From Crocinitomicaceae bacterium (GTDB taxonomy: Bacteria > Bacteroidota > Bacteroidia > Flavobacteriales_D > Crocinitomicaceae), in NCBI GenBank assembly GCA_030833845.1, contig JAURGK010000014.1:1-56635 (forward strand): a DNA stretch of 56,635 bases, written 5' to 3'. Under the pieces are notes generated by a model. It was given only the letters and a program-made list of their open reading frames with translations, did no database searches and was not told the origin of the DNA. Shown here piece after piece: positions 9,383-17,483 of this stretch. A program made the position numbers and the translations under genes. The first letter of the stretch is position 1, and every line of letters starts with the position of its first letter.

Positions 9383-10060
9383 TTAGTTTAGGCTAGGCGC
9401 AAATAAAAATCTATTTGGCGAAACCAATCCTGTTTTAACGGCATACATCACAATTCCCGCGGTGTTCTTCACACCTAATTTAGCCATGATATTTTTGCGA
9501 TGTGTATTGACCGTATGCCTGCTTAAAAATATCATTTCTGCAATTTGATCGTTGGTTTGACCTTCTGCAATCAGCGTGATGATTTCATTTTCACGTTCCG
9601 ATAATACAACAGGTTCACAACTAAATACCTCAGCATTGAGTTCTGTCAAGTCTATATTGGCCTTTTGTATGGTTTCGAGCAACTGCCCACAAAAAAATTG
9701 TTTGCCTCGAGCCGTTTCATTCACAGCATCAATAATTTCTGTCAACTCACAATCTTTTTTTACATAGCTAGTAATACCCGACTTCAGGGCATCCAGTAAG
9801 ATCGACGCATGTTGAGCTTCAGTTATGGCCACAAAGCGGAGGTCCTTGTAACGATTGAGCACCTTAGGGATGACATCAATACTGAAGCCTTCTGCTGTGA
9901 AATCTATGAGCACCACATCGGCACCAAAGGTGCGTAATTGTTCGAGTAGTTCTTGTTGATTTTTAGCTTCGCCAACAATATGGATGTCTTTTTGGGCATT
10001 GAAAATAGTTCTCAAGCCCAGTAAAATCAGTTCATTGCTATCGGCGAGGATCAGTTGCAT
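9383..10060 (-). CDS. LuxR/NarL-family response regulator, orphan
   Basis: The 225-residue protein has a CheY-like receiver (residues 1-125) and a LuxR-type helix-turn-helix (about 155-215; LSERENEIITLIAEGQTNDQIAE, SRHTVNTHRKNI). The phospho-acceptor Asp is in VVLIDFTAEG, the conserved Thr in VAITEA and the Lys in SYVKKD. The acidic pocket after strand 1 reads ADSNE, so only one of the usual two acidic residues is present. No histidine kinase gene is adjacent. The ATG at 10060 is used because longer frames would include the promoter. It probably binds DNA as a phosphorylation-controlled dimer; its target genes are unknown. Confidence 0.85.
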   Translation of the reverse strand: MQLILADSNELILLGLRTIFNAQKDIHIVGEAKNQQELLEQLRTFGADVVLIDFTAEGFSIDVIPKVLNRYKDLRFVAITEAQHASILLDALKSGITSYVKKDCELTEIIDAVNETARGKQFFCGQLLETIQKANIDLTELNAEVFSCEPVVLSERENEIITLIAEGQTNDQIAEMIFLSRHTVNTHRKNIMAKLGVKNTAGIVMYAVKTGLVSPNRFLFAPSLN

Positions 10061-10081
10061 CTTATTTAGAATAATTCTACA

Positions 10082-10112
10082 CAAAGTTAACTTCAAAAAG
10101 TATTTGTACAAA
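10082..10112 (-). promoter_or_regulatory. Promoter TTTG-N19-TAACTTTG for the response regulator
   Basis: On the minus strand a TTTG (10109-10112) lies exactly 19 bases from TAACTTTG (10082-10089), which is the textbook Bacteroidota -33/-7 arrangement. The predicted leader to the ATG at 10060 is about 18 nt. Confidence 0.7.
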
Positions 10113-10142
10113 CATTTCACCTCATTTTTTTAAGTTTTAGGC

Positions 10143-10150
10143 TAACTTTG
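10143..10150 (+). promoter_or_regulatory. Promoter -7 box TAACTTTG for sua5
   Basis: This is an exact TAnnTTTG match with four bases between the box and the ATG at 10155. The predicted leader is about 1 nt. No good -33 element is seen. It diverges from the response-regulator promoter. Confidence 0.55.
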
Positions 10151-10154
10151 TCCT

Positions 10155-11108
10155 ATGGAAACAAGGGTTGGTCAGGATCTTGCTGTTGCGCTACAGTATT
10201 TAATGCAAGGGCAAACGGTAGCTATACCAACTGAAACAGTTTATGGATTAGCTGCCGATGCTAATAATGAAGATGCGGTACTAAGCATTTTTGCTGCCAA
10301 AAATAGGCCCACCAGCAACCCCTTGATATTGCATTTTGCCGATTTACCACAAGCGCTCCCCTATATCAACGAATTCCCATCGGTATTCAAGGTTCTTTAT
10401 AAAGAATTTTGTCCTGGCCCATTGACCTTTATTGTGGAGAAGAGCAGCGTGGTGAGCTCTTTTATTACGGGGGGTCAACAAACCGTTGCGATCAGATTTT
10501 CTGCACACCCCTTCCTTCAGAAGCTCCTTGTAAAACTGGATCGACCTCTAGCAGCACCAAGTGCGAATTTATATGGCCAGGTAAGCCCAACAAATGCTTC
10601 GCATGTATACCAACAACTCAATGGGCGCATCCCTTATATACTCGACGGAGGCAGTTGCGAGCATGGCTTGGAATCAACCATTATTGGATTACAGGACAAC
10701 AAAGTTGTGATATTTAGGCACGGTGGCATTACTGCCGAAGCGCTACAAACTGCATTGGGCTACATACCCGAAACCAAAAACAAAGAAGAGAGTGGCATTT
10801 TGACCAGCGGAATGGTGAAATACCATTACGCCACACAAACACCCCTTTACCTTGGATTCAAGCCAATACATGAAAAAGATACGGCCGTGCAAATAACGAT
10901 TACCAATAATTTGGAAATCGAAGGTCCTCATTTGATTTTGAGTAATGCCAATTTACTTGAAGAAGCTGCACGTAATCTCTATGCCACCTTGCACCACGCA
11001 GATGGCCTTGGGATGCAAAAAATATACATCCAACCTTTCATAGACTCAGGCTTAGGCAAAGCCATGAACGACCGACTTTTTAGAGCGGCAGCAAAGTTTG
11101 CCAAATAA
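10155..11108 (+). CDS. tsaC: L-threonylcarbamoyladenylate synthase (Sua5)
   Basis: The 317-residue protein has a complete YrdC-like domain (residues 1-200) and a C-terminal Sua5 domain (about 215-317), so it is the long Sua5 form rather than short TsaC. Signatures are AIPTETVYGLAADA, AAKNRPTSNPLILH, AAPSANLYGQVSPT and LDGGSCEHGLESTI. It makes threonylcarbamoyl-AMP from threonine, bicarbonate and ATP for the t6A37 modification of ANN-decoding tRNAs, with TsaB, TsaD and TsaE, none of which is in the window. A bidirectional terminator follows at 11134. Confidence 0.93.
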   Translation: METRVGQDLAVALQYLMQGQTVAIPTETVYGLAADANNEDAVLSIFAAKNRPTSNPLILHFADLPQALPYINEFPSVFKVLYKEFCPGPLTFIVEKSSVVSSFITGGQQTVAIRFSAHPFLQKLLVKLDRPLAAPSANLYGQVSPTNASHVYQQLNGRIPYILDGGSCEHGLESTIIGLQDNKVVIFRHGGITAEALQTALGYIPETKNKEESGILTSGMVKYHYATQTPLYLGFKPIHEKDTAVQITITNNLEIEGPHLILSNANLLEEAARNLYATLHHADGLGMQKIYIQPFIDSGLGKAMNDRLFRAAAKFAK

Positions 11109-11133
11109 ATCACTTGGAAATTGAAGCAAACAA

Positions 11134-11158
11134 AAAAGGCTCCAAATTGGAGCCTTTT
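11134..11158. terminator. Bidirectional intrinsic terminator between sua5 and rpmE
   Basis: AAAAGGCTCC (11134-11143) pairs with GGAGCCTTTT (11149-11158) across a five-base loop. The A-run and T-run make it work for both converging genes. Confidence 0.85.
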
Positions 11159-11192
11159 AATTGTAGTGTTATTTTAAAGCGGTGCGTCGCTA

Positions 11193-11447
11193 TTATTTCA
11201 TATGACGACCGTAACGGTTCTTGAATTTATCGATACGACCAGCCGTATCCACAAATTGAGCGATACCTGTAAAGAACGGGTGTGATTTGTGTGAGATATC
11301 GAGCTTCACTAGAGGATATTCATTGCCGTCTTCCCAAGAAATAGTTTCTTTGGTTTCTGCGCATGAAGGGCACAAAAAAGCGTAGTCGTTAGACATGTCT
11401 TTGAATACGACTAAACGGTAGTCTGAAGGGTGGATATCTTGTTTCAT
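11193..11447 (-). CDS. rpmE2: Ribosomal protein bL31, type B
   Basis: The 84-residue protein matches type B L31: [63 protein letters not shown]. It belongs to the large ribosomal subunit at the central protuberance and bridges to the small subunit. Odd point: residues 29-36 read AFLCPSCA, giving one CxxC pair where type B proteins I recall have no cysteines. Two cysteines alone would not form the four-cysteine zinc site of type A L31. It is monocistronic, with its own promoter and a shared terminator. Confidence 0.95.
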   Translation of the reverse strand: MKQDIHPSDYRLVVFKDMSNDYAFLCPSCAETKETISWEDGNEYPLVKLDISHKSHPFFTGIAQFVDTAGRIDKFKNRYGRHMK

Positions 11448-11473
11448 TTTTAATTATTTCAGAAAATGGAATG

Positions 11474-11503
11474 CAAAGATAGGTATTTCCTTTTGAAAAA
11501 CAA
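11474..11503 (-). promoter_or_regulatory. Promoter TTG-N19-TATCTTTG for bL31
   Basis: On the minus strand the TTG (11501-11503) is 19 bases from TATCTTTG (11474-11481). The predicted leader to the ATG at 11447 is about 22 nt. The stretch 11448-11625 otherwise holds only this and the SpoIIE promoter. Confidence 0.7.
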
Positions 11504-11600
11504 GAACTTTTTAAGGAATTCAAAAATTTAATTAGCTGCTTTGAACATCATCTCTTTCATAAGTTTTAAAATAGTAAAATAGACCATTGTTTGGATCCAT

Positions 11601-11608
11601 TAACTTTG
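11601..11608 (+). promoter_or_regulatory. Promoter -7 box TAACTTTG for the SpoIIE-type phosphatase
   Basis: This is an exact TAnnTTTG box 17 bases before the ATG at 11626. It rules out the longer frame beginning at 11587, which would start upstream of the promoter. Confidence 0.55.
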
Positions 11609-11625
11609 TGATAAGTGTCAGATCA

Positions 11626-12807
11626 ATGAAAGACAATCGGCTCCATTCAATTTTAGAACTCACCAATGCAATCAATGCCAATTTAGCCATTGAACAGCTT
11701 TACCGTATTTTTTCTTTCATTCTTAAAGAACAACTTTACTTTACTCGTTTTGCACTGCTTTCTAAACAAGATGAGTGGGAAATCGTCACTAAAAGTGGAT
11801 TCAAGAATAAATGGGATGCCAACGAACTATCCCAAGAACTAGAGCGCTTTAAAGAGATCACCTTGGTGGCATCTTCAAACCACCCTGCTTTGCAAGATTT
11901 TCAAGCGGTGATACCAATTCATCATCAAGACAAGCCCTTAGCTTTTTTACTTATTTCCACCAATCAAAAAACAGAAACACTCACAGCAGATCATTTTTCA
12001 TTTGCCCGCACTTTAGCAAATATCATTTGTGTAGCACTTGAAAACCGAAACCTAAGCGCGAAAAATGACATCAAAGAACACATTTCTAAAGAGTTAGAAC
12101 TCGCTTCAGAAATGCAAAAACTTCTTTTTCCTCAGGACCTACCATCGAATAAAAAGATGGACATTTCTGGTCGATACATTCCGAGGCATGCCGTCAGCGG
12201 AGACTTCTATGATTTTATTCCTCTCGGCGACGAAGAATACATCATTTGCATCGGCGACGTGAGTGGTAAAAGCATCACCGCTGCACTATTGATGGCCAAC
12301 TTTCAAGCCACCATCCGAACTTTATTTAAATACCAAAGATTTGAGTTGGCATTTTTAATGGAAGAACTCAATAAGCTAGTGATGAAAAACGCTAAAGGTG
12401 AAAAATTCATTACCTTTTTTATTGCACACTACAATGCCTATACACGGCAGTTGCAATATGTCAATGCCGGTCATAACCAGCCCTTTATTCTCAGTGGAAA
12501 ATCCACTACCCTACTCACCGAGGGCTGCATTGGACTGGGCATGCTCGATGAATTGCCCTACGTTCAAGTTGGGCAATTGCAACTTCAAGCAAAATCTACA
12601 TTGGTGTTATATACCGATGGTGTTGTTGAACTTGAAAATGAAAAAGGCACGCAGTTTGGAGTAGATCAACTTGTAAAGCAAGTTCGCTCTTTCGCCTCCT
12701 TAAAAATGGAAGACATGAACGACATCATTTTTTCCAAATTAGACGCTTGGAAAGGGAGCCTGCCCTATGTAGACGATACGGCGATTTTCAGCTGTAAGTT
12801 TTTCTAA
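11626..12807 (+). CDS. SpoIIE/PP2C-type serine phosphatase with N-terminal GAF-like domain
   Basis: The 393-residue protein has a GAF-like sensor region (about residues 1-150; TNAINANLAIEQLYRIF, AVIPIHHQDKPLAFLLIST), a linker helix, and a C-terminal PPM/SpoIIE phosphatase. Metal-site motifs are SGDFYDF, CIGDVSGKS, LYTDGVVELEN and VDDTAIF. No transmembrane segment is seen, so it is cytoplasmic. Relatives dephosphorylate STAS-type anti-anti-sigma factors or related switches, but no such partner is encoded nearby. Its stop overlaps the convergent PorV/PorQ-like stop by 4 bases. Confidence 0.88.
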   Translation: MKDNRLHSILELTNAINANLAIEQLYRIFSFILKEQLYFTRFALLSKQDEWEIVTKSGFKNKWDANELSQELERFKEITLVASSNHPALQDFQAVIPIHHQDKPLAFLLISTNQKTETLTADHFSFARTLANIICVALENRNLSAKNDIKEHISKELELASEMQKLLFPQDLPSNKKMDISGRYIPRHAVSGDFYDFIPLGDEEYIICIGDVSGKSITAALLMANFQATIRTLFKYQRFELAFLMEELNKLVMKNAKGEKFITFFIAHYNAYTRQLQYVNAGHNQPFILSGKSTTLLTEGCIGLGMLDELPYVQVGQLQLQAKSTLVLYTDGVVELENEKGTQFGVDQLVKQVRSFASLKMEDMNDIIFSKLDAWKGSLPYVDDTAIFSCKFF

Positions 12808-13892
12808 TTAGTACTTTTTGAAAAAGCCCATTTCAATGAAAATATATGGGTAAAATACCCCTCCCCTCCTAGACCAAGTCGGGTAAAAGCGTAGTCTATA
12901 GTCCAATTTTGAAGAACGATACCTGCGCCTACATGCGGTTGCAAGCTAAGTTTTTGCAATTGATTGAAATCAGTGTAGTACTGCAATTGAGACACCCCTG
13001 TACGCAGACATAATTTCTCGTCGTAGCGTAAAAATAGCCCAGCGCGCGGGTCCAAAGAAAAAACATTACCAGAAAGAATTGTATTGCGCTGGCCATCAGT
13101 GGTCAATTCCAAGTTGAGTTGCCCGCCCAATAAAAACTTACCCTCTTTGAAAGGCCTCTGTGCAGCAATCCCTCCCACTAAGCGCGGCAACATTTGTTCG
13201 ACACCATTTTTAGGGAGCTCATTATTTGTTTCAAGGAAGGTTTGTTGCATTTCAGGGCTGAGTTGATAACTCCAAGCGCAAAAGGTGCTAGTAGCATCGC
13301 GCAGCGTCAGCCCCGCTGACCAATACTTACTGGGTCTGTATTGAGCCGAAAAATCAAATCCAAAACCAAATGCTTTGGCAAAACTTCCAATATGCCTGAA
13401 TATTAATTTGCTATTGGCCCCGATAAATAAATTTGGGATTTTGGTTGGCCTGCTCAGCGAGCCAATGAGGGCATAATCGGCACTATTAAAAGTTTCTAAC
13501 TGACTGTAATCTATATTTCCTTGATTATCAATAAGTTGTGTTGTATTGTAAATGTTATCTACCCCTAAGCGAATGACATTTAGCGCTACTACATTTTCTG
13601 AGGCTATTTTGTGTGATATACCAAGATGATCAAAAGCAGCCAAACCTCCGAAATAGGAAGCATGCATGAGACCAACCTCAGTTGATTGTTTTTGTATTGC
13701 CAATCCTGCTGGATTCCAATATGCGGCATCTAAGCCCGAAATATCCGCTACCACAGCTGACCCCATACCAAGTGCCGTTGCACCGACCCCCATATTGAGA
13801 AATTCGTTGGCGTATTTTGGCGATAAATCCTGGGCTTGCAGCACCTCTGCATACAAAAGCAATAAAATAGAAATCTTTTTAAGTGAACGCAT
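12804..13892 (-). CDS. PorV/PorQ-family outer-membrane barrel protein
   Basis: The 362-residue protein has a signal peptide (cleavage near VLQAQ) and the family's N-terminal signature: EFLNMGVGATALGMGSA followed by GLDAAYWNPAGLA. The rest is barrel-like and ends with a hydrophobic/aromatic strand. PorV and PorQ assist T9SS cargo at the outer membrane; this family also has paralogues of unknown role. I cannot tell PorV, PorQ or a paralogue apart from sequence reading alone. T9SS cargo genes occur elsewhere in the window. It is divergent from pssA. Confidence 0.8.
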   Translation of the reverse strand: MRSLKKISILLLLYAEVLQAQDLSPKYANEFLNMGVGATALGMGSAVVADISGLDAAYWNPAGLAIQKQSTEVGLMHASYFGGLAAFDHLGISHKIASENVVALNVIRLGVDNIYNTTQLIDNQGNIDYSQLETFNSADYALIGSLSRPTKIPNLFIGANSKLIFRHIGSFAKAFGFGFDFSAQYRPSKYWSAGLTLRDATSTFCAWSYQLSPEMQQTFLETNNELPKNGVEQMLPRLVGGIAAQRPFKEGKFLLGGQLNLELTTDGQRNTILSGNVFSLDPRAGLFLRYDEKLCLRTGVSQLQYYTDFNQLQKLSLQPHVGAGIVLQNWTIDYAFTRLGLGGEGYFTHIFSLKWAFSKSTN

Positions 13893-13957
13893 GCATCAAA
13901 AACTCAAAATTGCATAAAAAATTGTGTTTATTGGTACATTTACCAAAAAAGAAAACT

Positions 13958-14809
13958 ATGTTCACTATTGCCAATATCCTAACAGCGCTGAATTTGCTTT
14001 GTGGTGTAGGTGCTATCATTTTTAGTTTGAGTGGCCGACTTGATTGGGCAGTATACCTTATTGGTTGTGCGGCTGTTTTTGATTTCCTCGATGGTTTTGT
14101 AGCTAGACTTACCAAATCTAACAGCCTGATGGGCAAGCAACTTGACTCTTTAGCTGACTTAGTTAGTTTTGGAGTTGCACCAGGAATACTGATGTTTGTG
14201 ATGATTTTGATTGGGATAGATCAGGGTGGTCTTTTTAAAAATTCTGATGGTATTCAAACTTATAATGGTGCAATGCAGGAATATGTCGTAGCGCAAATTA
14301 TCGATTGGAAAGCTGCGTTTTTTTACGGGCGTAATAATATTTATAATGCATCTATTCAGTATTTACCTTTTGTTGCTCTAATCATACCTTTCTTTGCTTT
14401 ATTTAGGTTAGCCAAATTTAATATTGATGAAAGACAAACAGATAAATTCATTGGTGTGCCAACACCTACAGCCACCATCTTTTTTTGTTTTTTTCCGCTT
14501 TATTTCTGGTTTGAATTACCAAACTGGACACATCAACATGCATTGATTTACAGTCTTTTTGATTGTTATACCTTGAGCATTGTGAGCGTACTTTTTTCCA
14601 TTTTAATGGTAAGTGAGCTGCCCCTAATTGCCCTCAAATTCAAGAATTATTTATTTAAAGGCAATGAATTGCGCTACGTTCTTATACTTACATCGTTGAT
14701 AAGTATTCCGATATTTTTAGTTTGGTCCATTCCAATAATTGTAATTTTGTACTTGATTTTATCCATCATTGCACATATCCAATATCAAAGACATGAAATT
14801 CAAAGCTGA
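13958..14809 (+). CDS. pssA: CDP-diacylglycerol-serine O-phosphatidyltransferase
   Basis: The 283-residue integral membrane enzyme joins CDP-diacylglycerol and serine to give phosphatidylserine, the precursor of phosphatidylethanolamine. The CDP-alcohol phosphatidyltransferase motif is intact at residues 47-69: DG-x2-AR-x8-G-x3-D-x3-D. Six or more hydrophobic segments follow. An extra loop after the catalytic region (about residues 88-125) makes it longer than the ~240-residue flavobacterial enzymes I recall. The ATG at 13958 begins the conserved FTIANILTALNL segment. The 3' end overlaps purS by 17 bases. Confidence 0.9.
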   Translation: MFTIANILTALNLLCGVGAIIFSLSGRLDWAVYLIGCAAVFDFLDGFVARLTKSNSLMGKQLDSLADLVSFGVAPGILMFVMILIGIDQGGLFKNSDGIQTYNGAMQEYVVAQIIDWKAAFFYGRNNIYNASIQYLPFVALIIPFFALFRLAKFNIDERQTDKFIGVPTPTATIFFCFFPLYFWFELPNWTHQHALIYSLFDCYTLSIVSVLFSILMVSELPLIALKFKNYLFKGNELRYVLILTSLISIPIFLVWSIPIIVILYLILSIIAHIQYQRHEIQS

Positions 14810-15044
14810 AATCGACGTAATGCCACTAGACGCCCTGCTCGATCCACAAGGAAAAGCGGTTACCAATTCAATGAAAAACATCGGATTACCAGAAATTGAA
14901 GGAGTTCGTATTGGCAAGCACATACGTTTATTCGTAGAGGCCGAAAATAGTGCCGAAGCTGAGCTAAAAGTTGAAACTGCATGTAAAAAAATGTTAGCTA
15001 ATCAAATCATGGAAAGCTATCATTTTGAGCTCTCAGAAGCCTAA
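14793..15044 (+). CDS. purS: Phosphoribosylformylglycinamidine synthase subunit PurS
   Basis: The 83-residue protein matches PurS: MKFKAEIDVMPLDALLDPQG, KNIGLPEIEGVRIGKHI, and a C-terminal strand after ACKKMLANQIMESY. PurS bridges the glutaminase PurQ and the synthase PurL in the fourth step of purine synthesis. PurQ is encoded 30 kb away at 44555; PurL is not in the window and should be the short form. The gene begins inside the end of pssA, so it is probably translationally coupled to it. Confidence 0.9.
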   Translation: MKFKAEIDVMPLDALLDPQGKAVTNSMKNIGLPEIEGVRIGKHIRLFVEAENSAEAELKVETACKKMLANQIMESYHFELSEA

Positions 15045-15046
15045 AC

Positions 15047-16468
15047 ATGTCAAAGGGCTTCAGAACTTTCTGTCCCGAAAAAAATACTTGGAATACAACA
15101 CTGTATTTCCCTACTCCAGATTCCTTTCTCAATGACTGGGAGCAAAAAATTGATGCCACTCAGCAAAGCTATAGCGCCCTTGAGCCAGTAGAAAGGGCTA
15201 AGTTTTTATTGGCAATCCAAGAGGAGCTCCTACTAGATGAGAAACAAATTCAAATGAAGTATTGCGCTGAATCTGGTTTAGCCAGGTCGCGTTTCGAAAT
15301 GGAATTCGCTCGGGTGTTGCATACCATTCAATTATTTGCCTCTCATATTGAAGCCTTTCAATGGCAAAAAAGGACCGAAATCTCAGAACAGCATAAATCA
15401 CTGCTCAAAAAGCGCATTGCTATCGGCCCTGTTTTGGTGATGGGTTCATCAAATTTCCCTTTGGCTTACTCCACCATCGGTGGTGATTCAGTAGCAGCCT
15501 TGGCCGCAGGTTGCTGTGTTGTTCTAAAAGCTCACGAGATGCACCTTGGCACGAGCACTTTAGTTTACCAATGCATTTTGCGCGCAATAGAAAAGTGCGC
15601 ACTACCTTCAACGGTTTTTAGCCATATTGTTGACAACACTTACAAATGGGCACAAACTTTTGCACAGCACCCGAAAATTCAAGCCATCGGATTTACAGGA
15701 AGTATCAGAGGGGGGCGCGCATTGATGGATATGGCAGCTGGGCGCCGAGCTCCTATTCCAGTTTTTGCCGAAATGGGAAGTGTCAACCCGGTGGTCGTTG
15801 ATGCATCGATTCATCCAGAAAAAATCTCAGAAATTGCCGAAAAGTTAGCCTTTTCAATTACTAATGATGCTGGGCAGTTTTGTACCAAACCAGGGCTAAT
15901 TTTAGTACACAGCAGCCACCAACAGCTTTTTGAAAAAACACTTTTGACCCATCTAGCTACACAAACGGCCGTACCAATGCTCCATCCAGATATATTTCAA
16001 AAATTTGAAGCCAGAAAGAGAGCTGTTTTAAAAGTTAAAGGAGTCAGTGCAAAGCATGCTGCGCATCAGCAAAATGGAATTTTAGGTCTATGGTGCTTGG
16101 CCCTAACCGACCTTTCAACACTCATTGAACATCCCTCCTTACGTGAAGAAGTATTTGGACCCTTCGCTTTATTGAGTCCTTACGACACAAACGAAGATCT
16201 TCAAGATCTTTTTACCTGCTTGGATGGCCAATTAACGCTTAGTTTATTTACCAATGAAACCCAGACACTTCATCCTAGCTTATTGCAGTTTGCTCAGCAA
16301 AAAATAGGTCGGGTGATTCTCAATGGGGTACCAACAGGTGTAAGTGTGGCAGAGGCAATGCATCATGGTGGTGCTTACCCAGCAAGTAGTGATGTACGTT
16401 TTACAGCGGTAGGTCCAGATAGTATGCTGCGTTTCACTAAAGAAATTTGTTGGCAGATACATCATTAG
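15047..16468 (+). CDS. Aldehyde dehydrogenase, probable 2,5-dioxovalerate dehydrogenase
   Basis: The 473-residue protein belongs to the aldehyde dehydrogenase superfamily: cofactor-binding GSSNFPLAYS and FTGSIRGGRAL, the general-base Glu in VFAEMGSVNP, and the nucleophile Cys in NDAGQFCTKPG. The form of these motifs fits NADP-linked alpha-ketoglutarate semialdehyde dehydrogenases, which oxidise 2,5-dioxopentanoate to 2-oxoglutarate in hydroxyproline or pentose/uronate breakdown. No other gene of such a pathway is nearby, so the substrate is inferred. It starts 2 bases after purS. Confidence 0.8.
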   Translation: MSKGFRTFCPEKNTWNTTLYFPTPDSFLNDWEQKIDATQQSYSALEPVERAKFLLAIQEELLLDEKQIQMKYCAESGLARSRFEMEFARVLHTIQLFASHIEAFQWQKRTEISEQHKSLLKKRIAIGPVLVMGSSNFPLAYSTIGGDSVAALAAGCCVVLKAHEMHLGTSTLVYQCILRAIEKCALPSTVFSHIVDNTYKWAQTFAQHPKIQAIGFTGSIRGGRALMDMAAGRRAPIPVFAEMGSVNPVVVDASIHPEKISEIAEKLAFSITNDAGQFCTKPGLILVHSSHQQLFEKTLLTHLATQTAVPMLHPDIFQKFEARKRAVLKVKGVSAKHAAHQQNGILGLWCLALTDLSTLIEHPSLREEVFGPFALLSPYDTNEDLQDLFTCLDGQLTLSLFTNETQTLHPSLLQFAQQKIGRVILNGVPTGVSVAEAMHHGGAYPASSDVRFTAVGPDSMLRFTKEICWQIHH

Positions 16469-16523
16469 CAGAGAACTGCTTGAGCAATTTTCTTAGTATT
16501 TTTGAATTACAAAACAATAAGCC

Positions 16524-17480
16524 ATGGATACAAATAACGAAATACCACAAAAATCAAATCGATTTTATTTTGTCTTTATCTTTTTGCTTCTCGCAGGTAT
16601 TGCCGCCCTTACCCTTGCTTGGTCAAGACAACGCGCAGCACTCAATACATGCAATAACAAGAACACAACACTTTTGGCCGATATGGCCGATATGGAAGCA
16701 GCGCTTTCTGGCTACACGGGCAGCATGAAACAAGACCTCAAGCAAAATCTCAATCAGATGCTCAGTGATTATAACAAACTCATAGCCAAAGATGCCACTA
16801 AAGCAGACAGTCTCAATGCCCAAAAAGCACAAATTACCCAATTACTAAAAAAACTTGACCGAGCCAATCTCACTGCCCGAGACTTAGTTCGAGCTAGAAA
16901 AGAAAATGAAACACTTCGTTCGATCATGCGCAGCTATGCCCGAACAATAGATTCATTAAATACACTCAATATCGATCTTGGCTCACGCTTGGAAGAAACC
17001 AATGTCAAGCTTTCCACCACCACTACAGAAAGAGATAATTTCAGAAAACAAGCAGAAGAATCTCAGCAACAAATTAAAAAAGGAAGCAAACTTCAGGCCT
17101 ACGGTTTTGTATCTGAAGCGCTCAAGCAAAAACTTAACAATGCCATGGAAGTTACTGACCGTGCTAAAAATGCCGTTCAGTTCAGAAGTAGCTTCACACT
17201 TTCAGAGAATGTTTTATCTAGCGCTGGAAGAAAAGTAGTCTACATGCAAATCACTGCCCCATCCGGAACGATTCTTCAAGGAAGTAGCAACTTTATTACA
17301 GAAACTGAAAATGGCTCAACGGCTTACTCACAAAAAAAAGAAGTAGATTACCAAAATCAGGCATTAGATCTTACTATTTATTATGAGCTTAAAGGCGAAA
17401 GTGCAGCCAAAGGCACCTATAAAGTTCGCATATTCTGCGAAGGTCAACTCATCGGAACAGATAGTTTTACGCTAAAATAA
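16524..17480 (+). CDS. Membrane-anchored coiled-coil protein of unknown function
   Basis: The 318-residue protein has a single transmembrane segment near residues 13-33, a long coiled coil (about 45-185, rich in Lys, Glu, Gln, Asn and Leu), and a C-terminal beta-rich domain of about 110 residues with SFTLSENVLSSAGRKVVYMQ and GTYKVRIFCEG. I recall similar flavobacterial proteins annotated as 'chromosome partitioning protein ParA'. That label looks wrong here, because there is no Walker A motif or ATPase fold. The topology suggests a periplasmic coil and head. It lies 55 bases after the dehydrogenase gene and 3 before the hydratase gene. Confidence 0.75.
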   Translation: MDTNNEIPQKSNRFYFVFIFLLLAGIAALTLAWSRQRAALNTCNNKNTTLLADMADMEAALSGYTGSMKQDLKQNLNQMLSDYNKLIAKDATKADSLNAQKAQITQLLKKLDRANLTARDLVRARKENETLRSIMRSYARTIDSLNTLNIDLGSRLEETNVKLSTTTTERDNFRKQAEESQQQIKKGSKLQAYGFVSEALKQKLNNAMEVTDRAKNAVQFRSSFTLSENVLSSAGRKVVYMQITAPSGTILQGSSNFITETENGSTAYSQKKEVDYQNQALDLTIYYELKGESAAKGTYKVRIFCEGQLIGTDSFTLK

Positions 17481-17483
17481 TCA

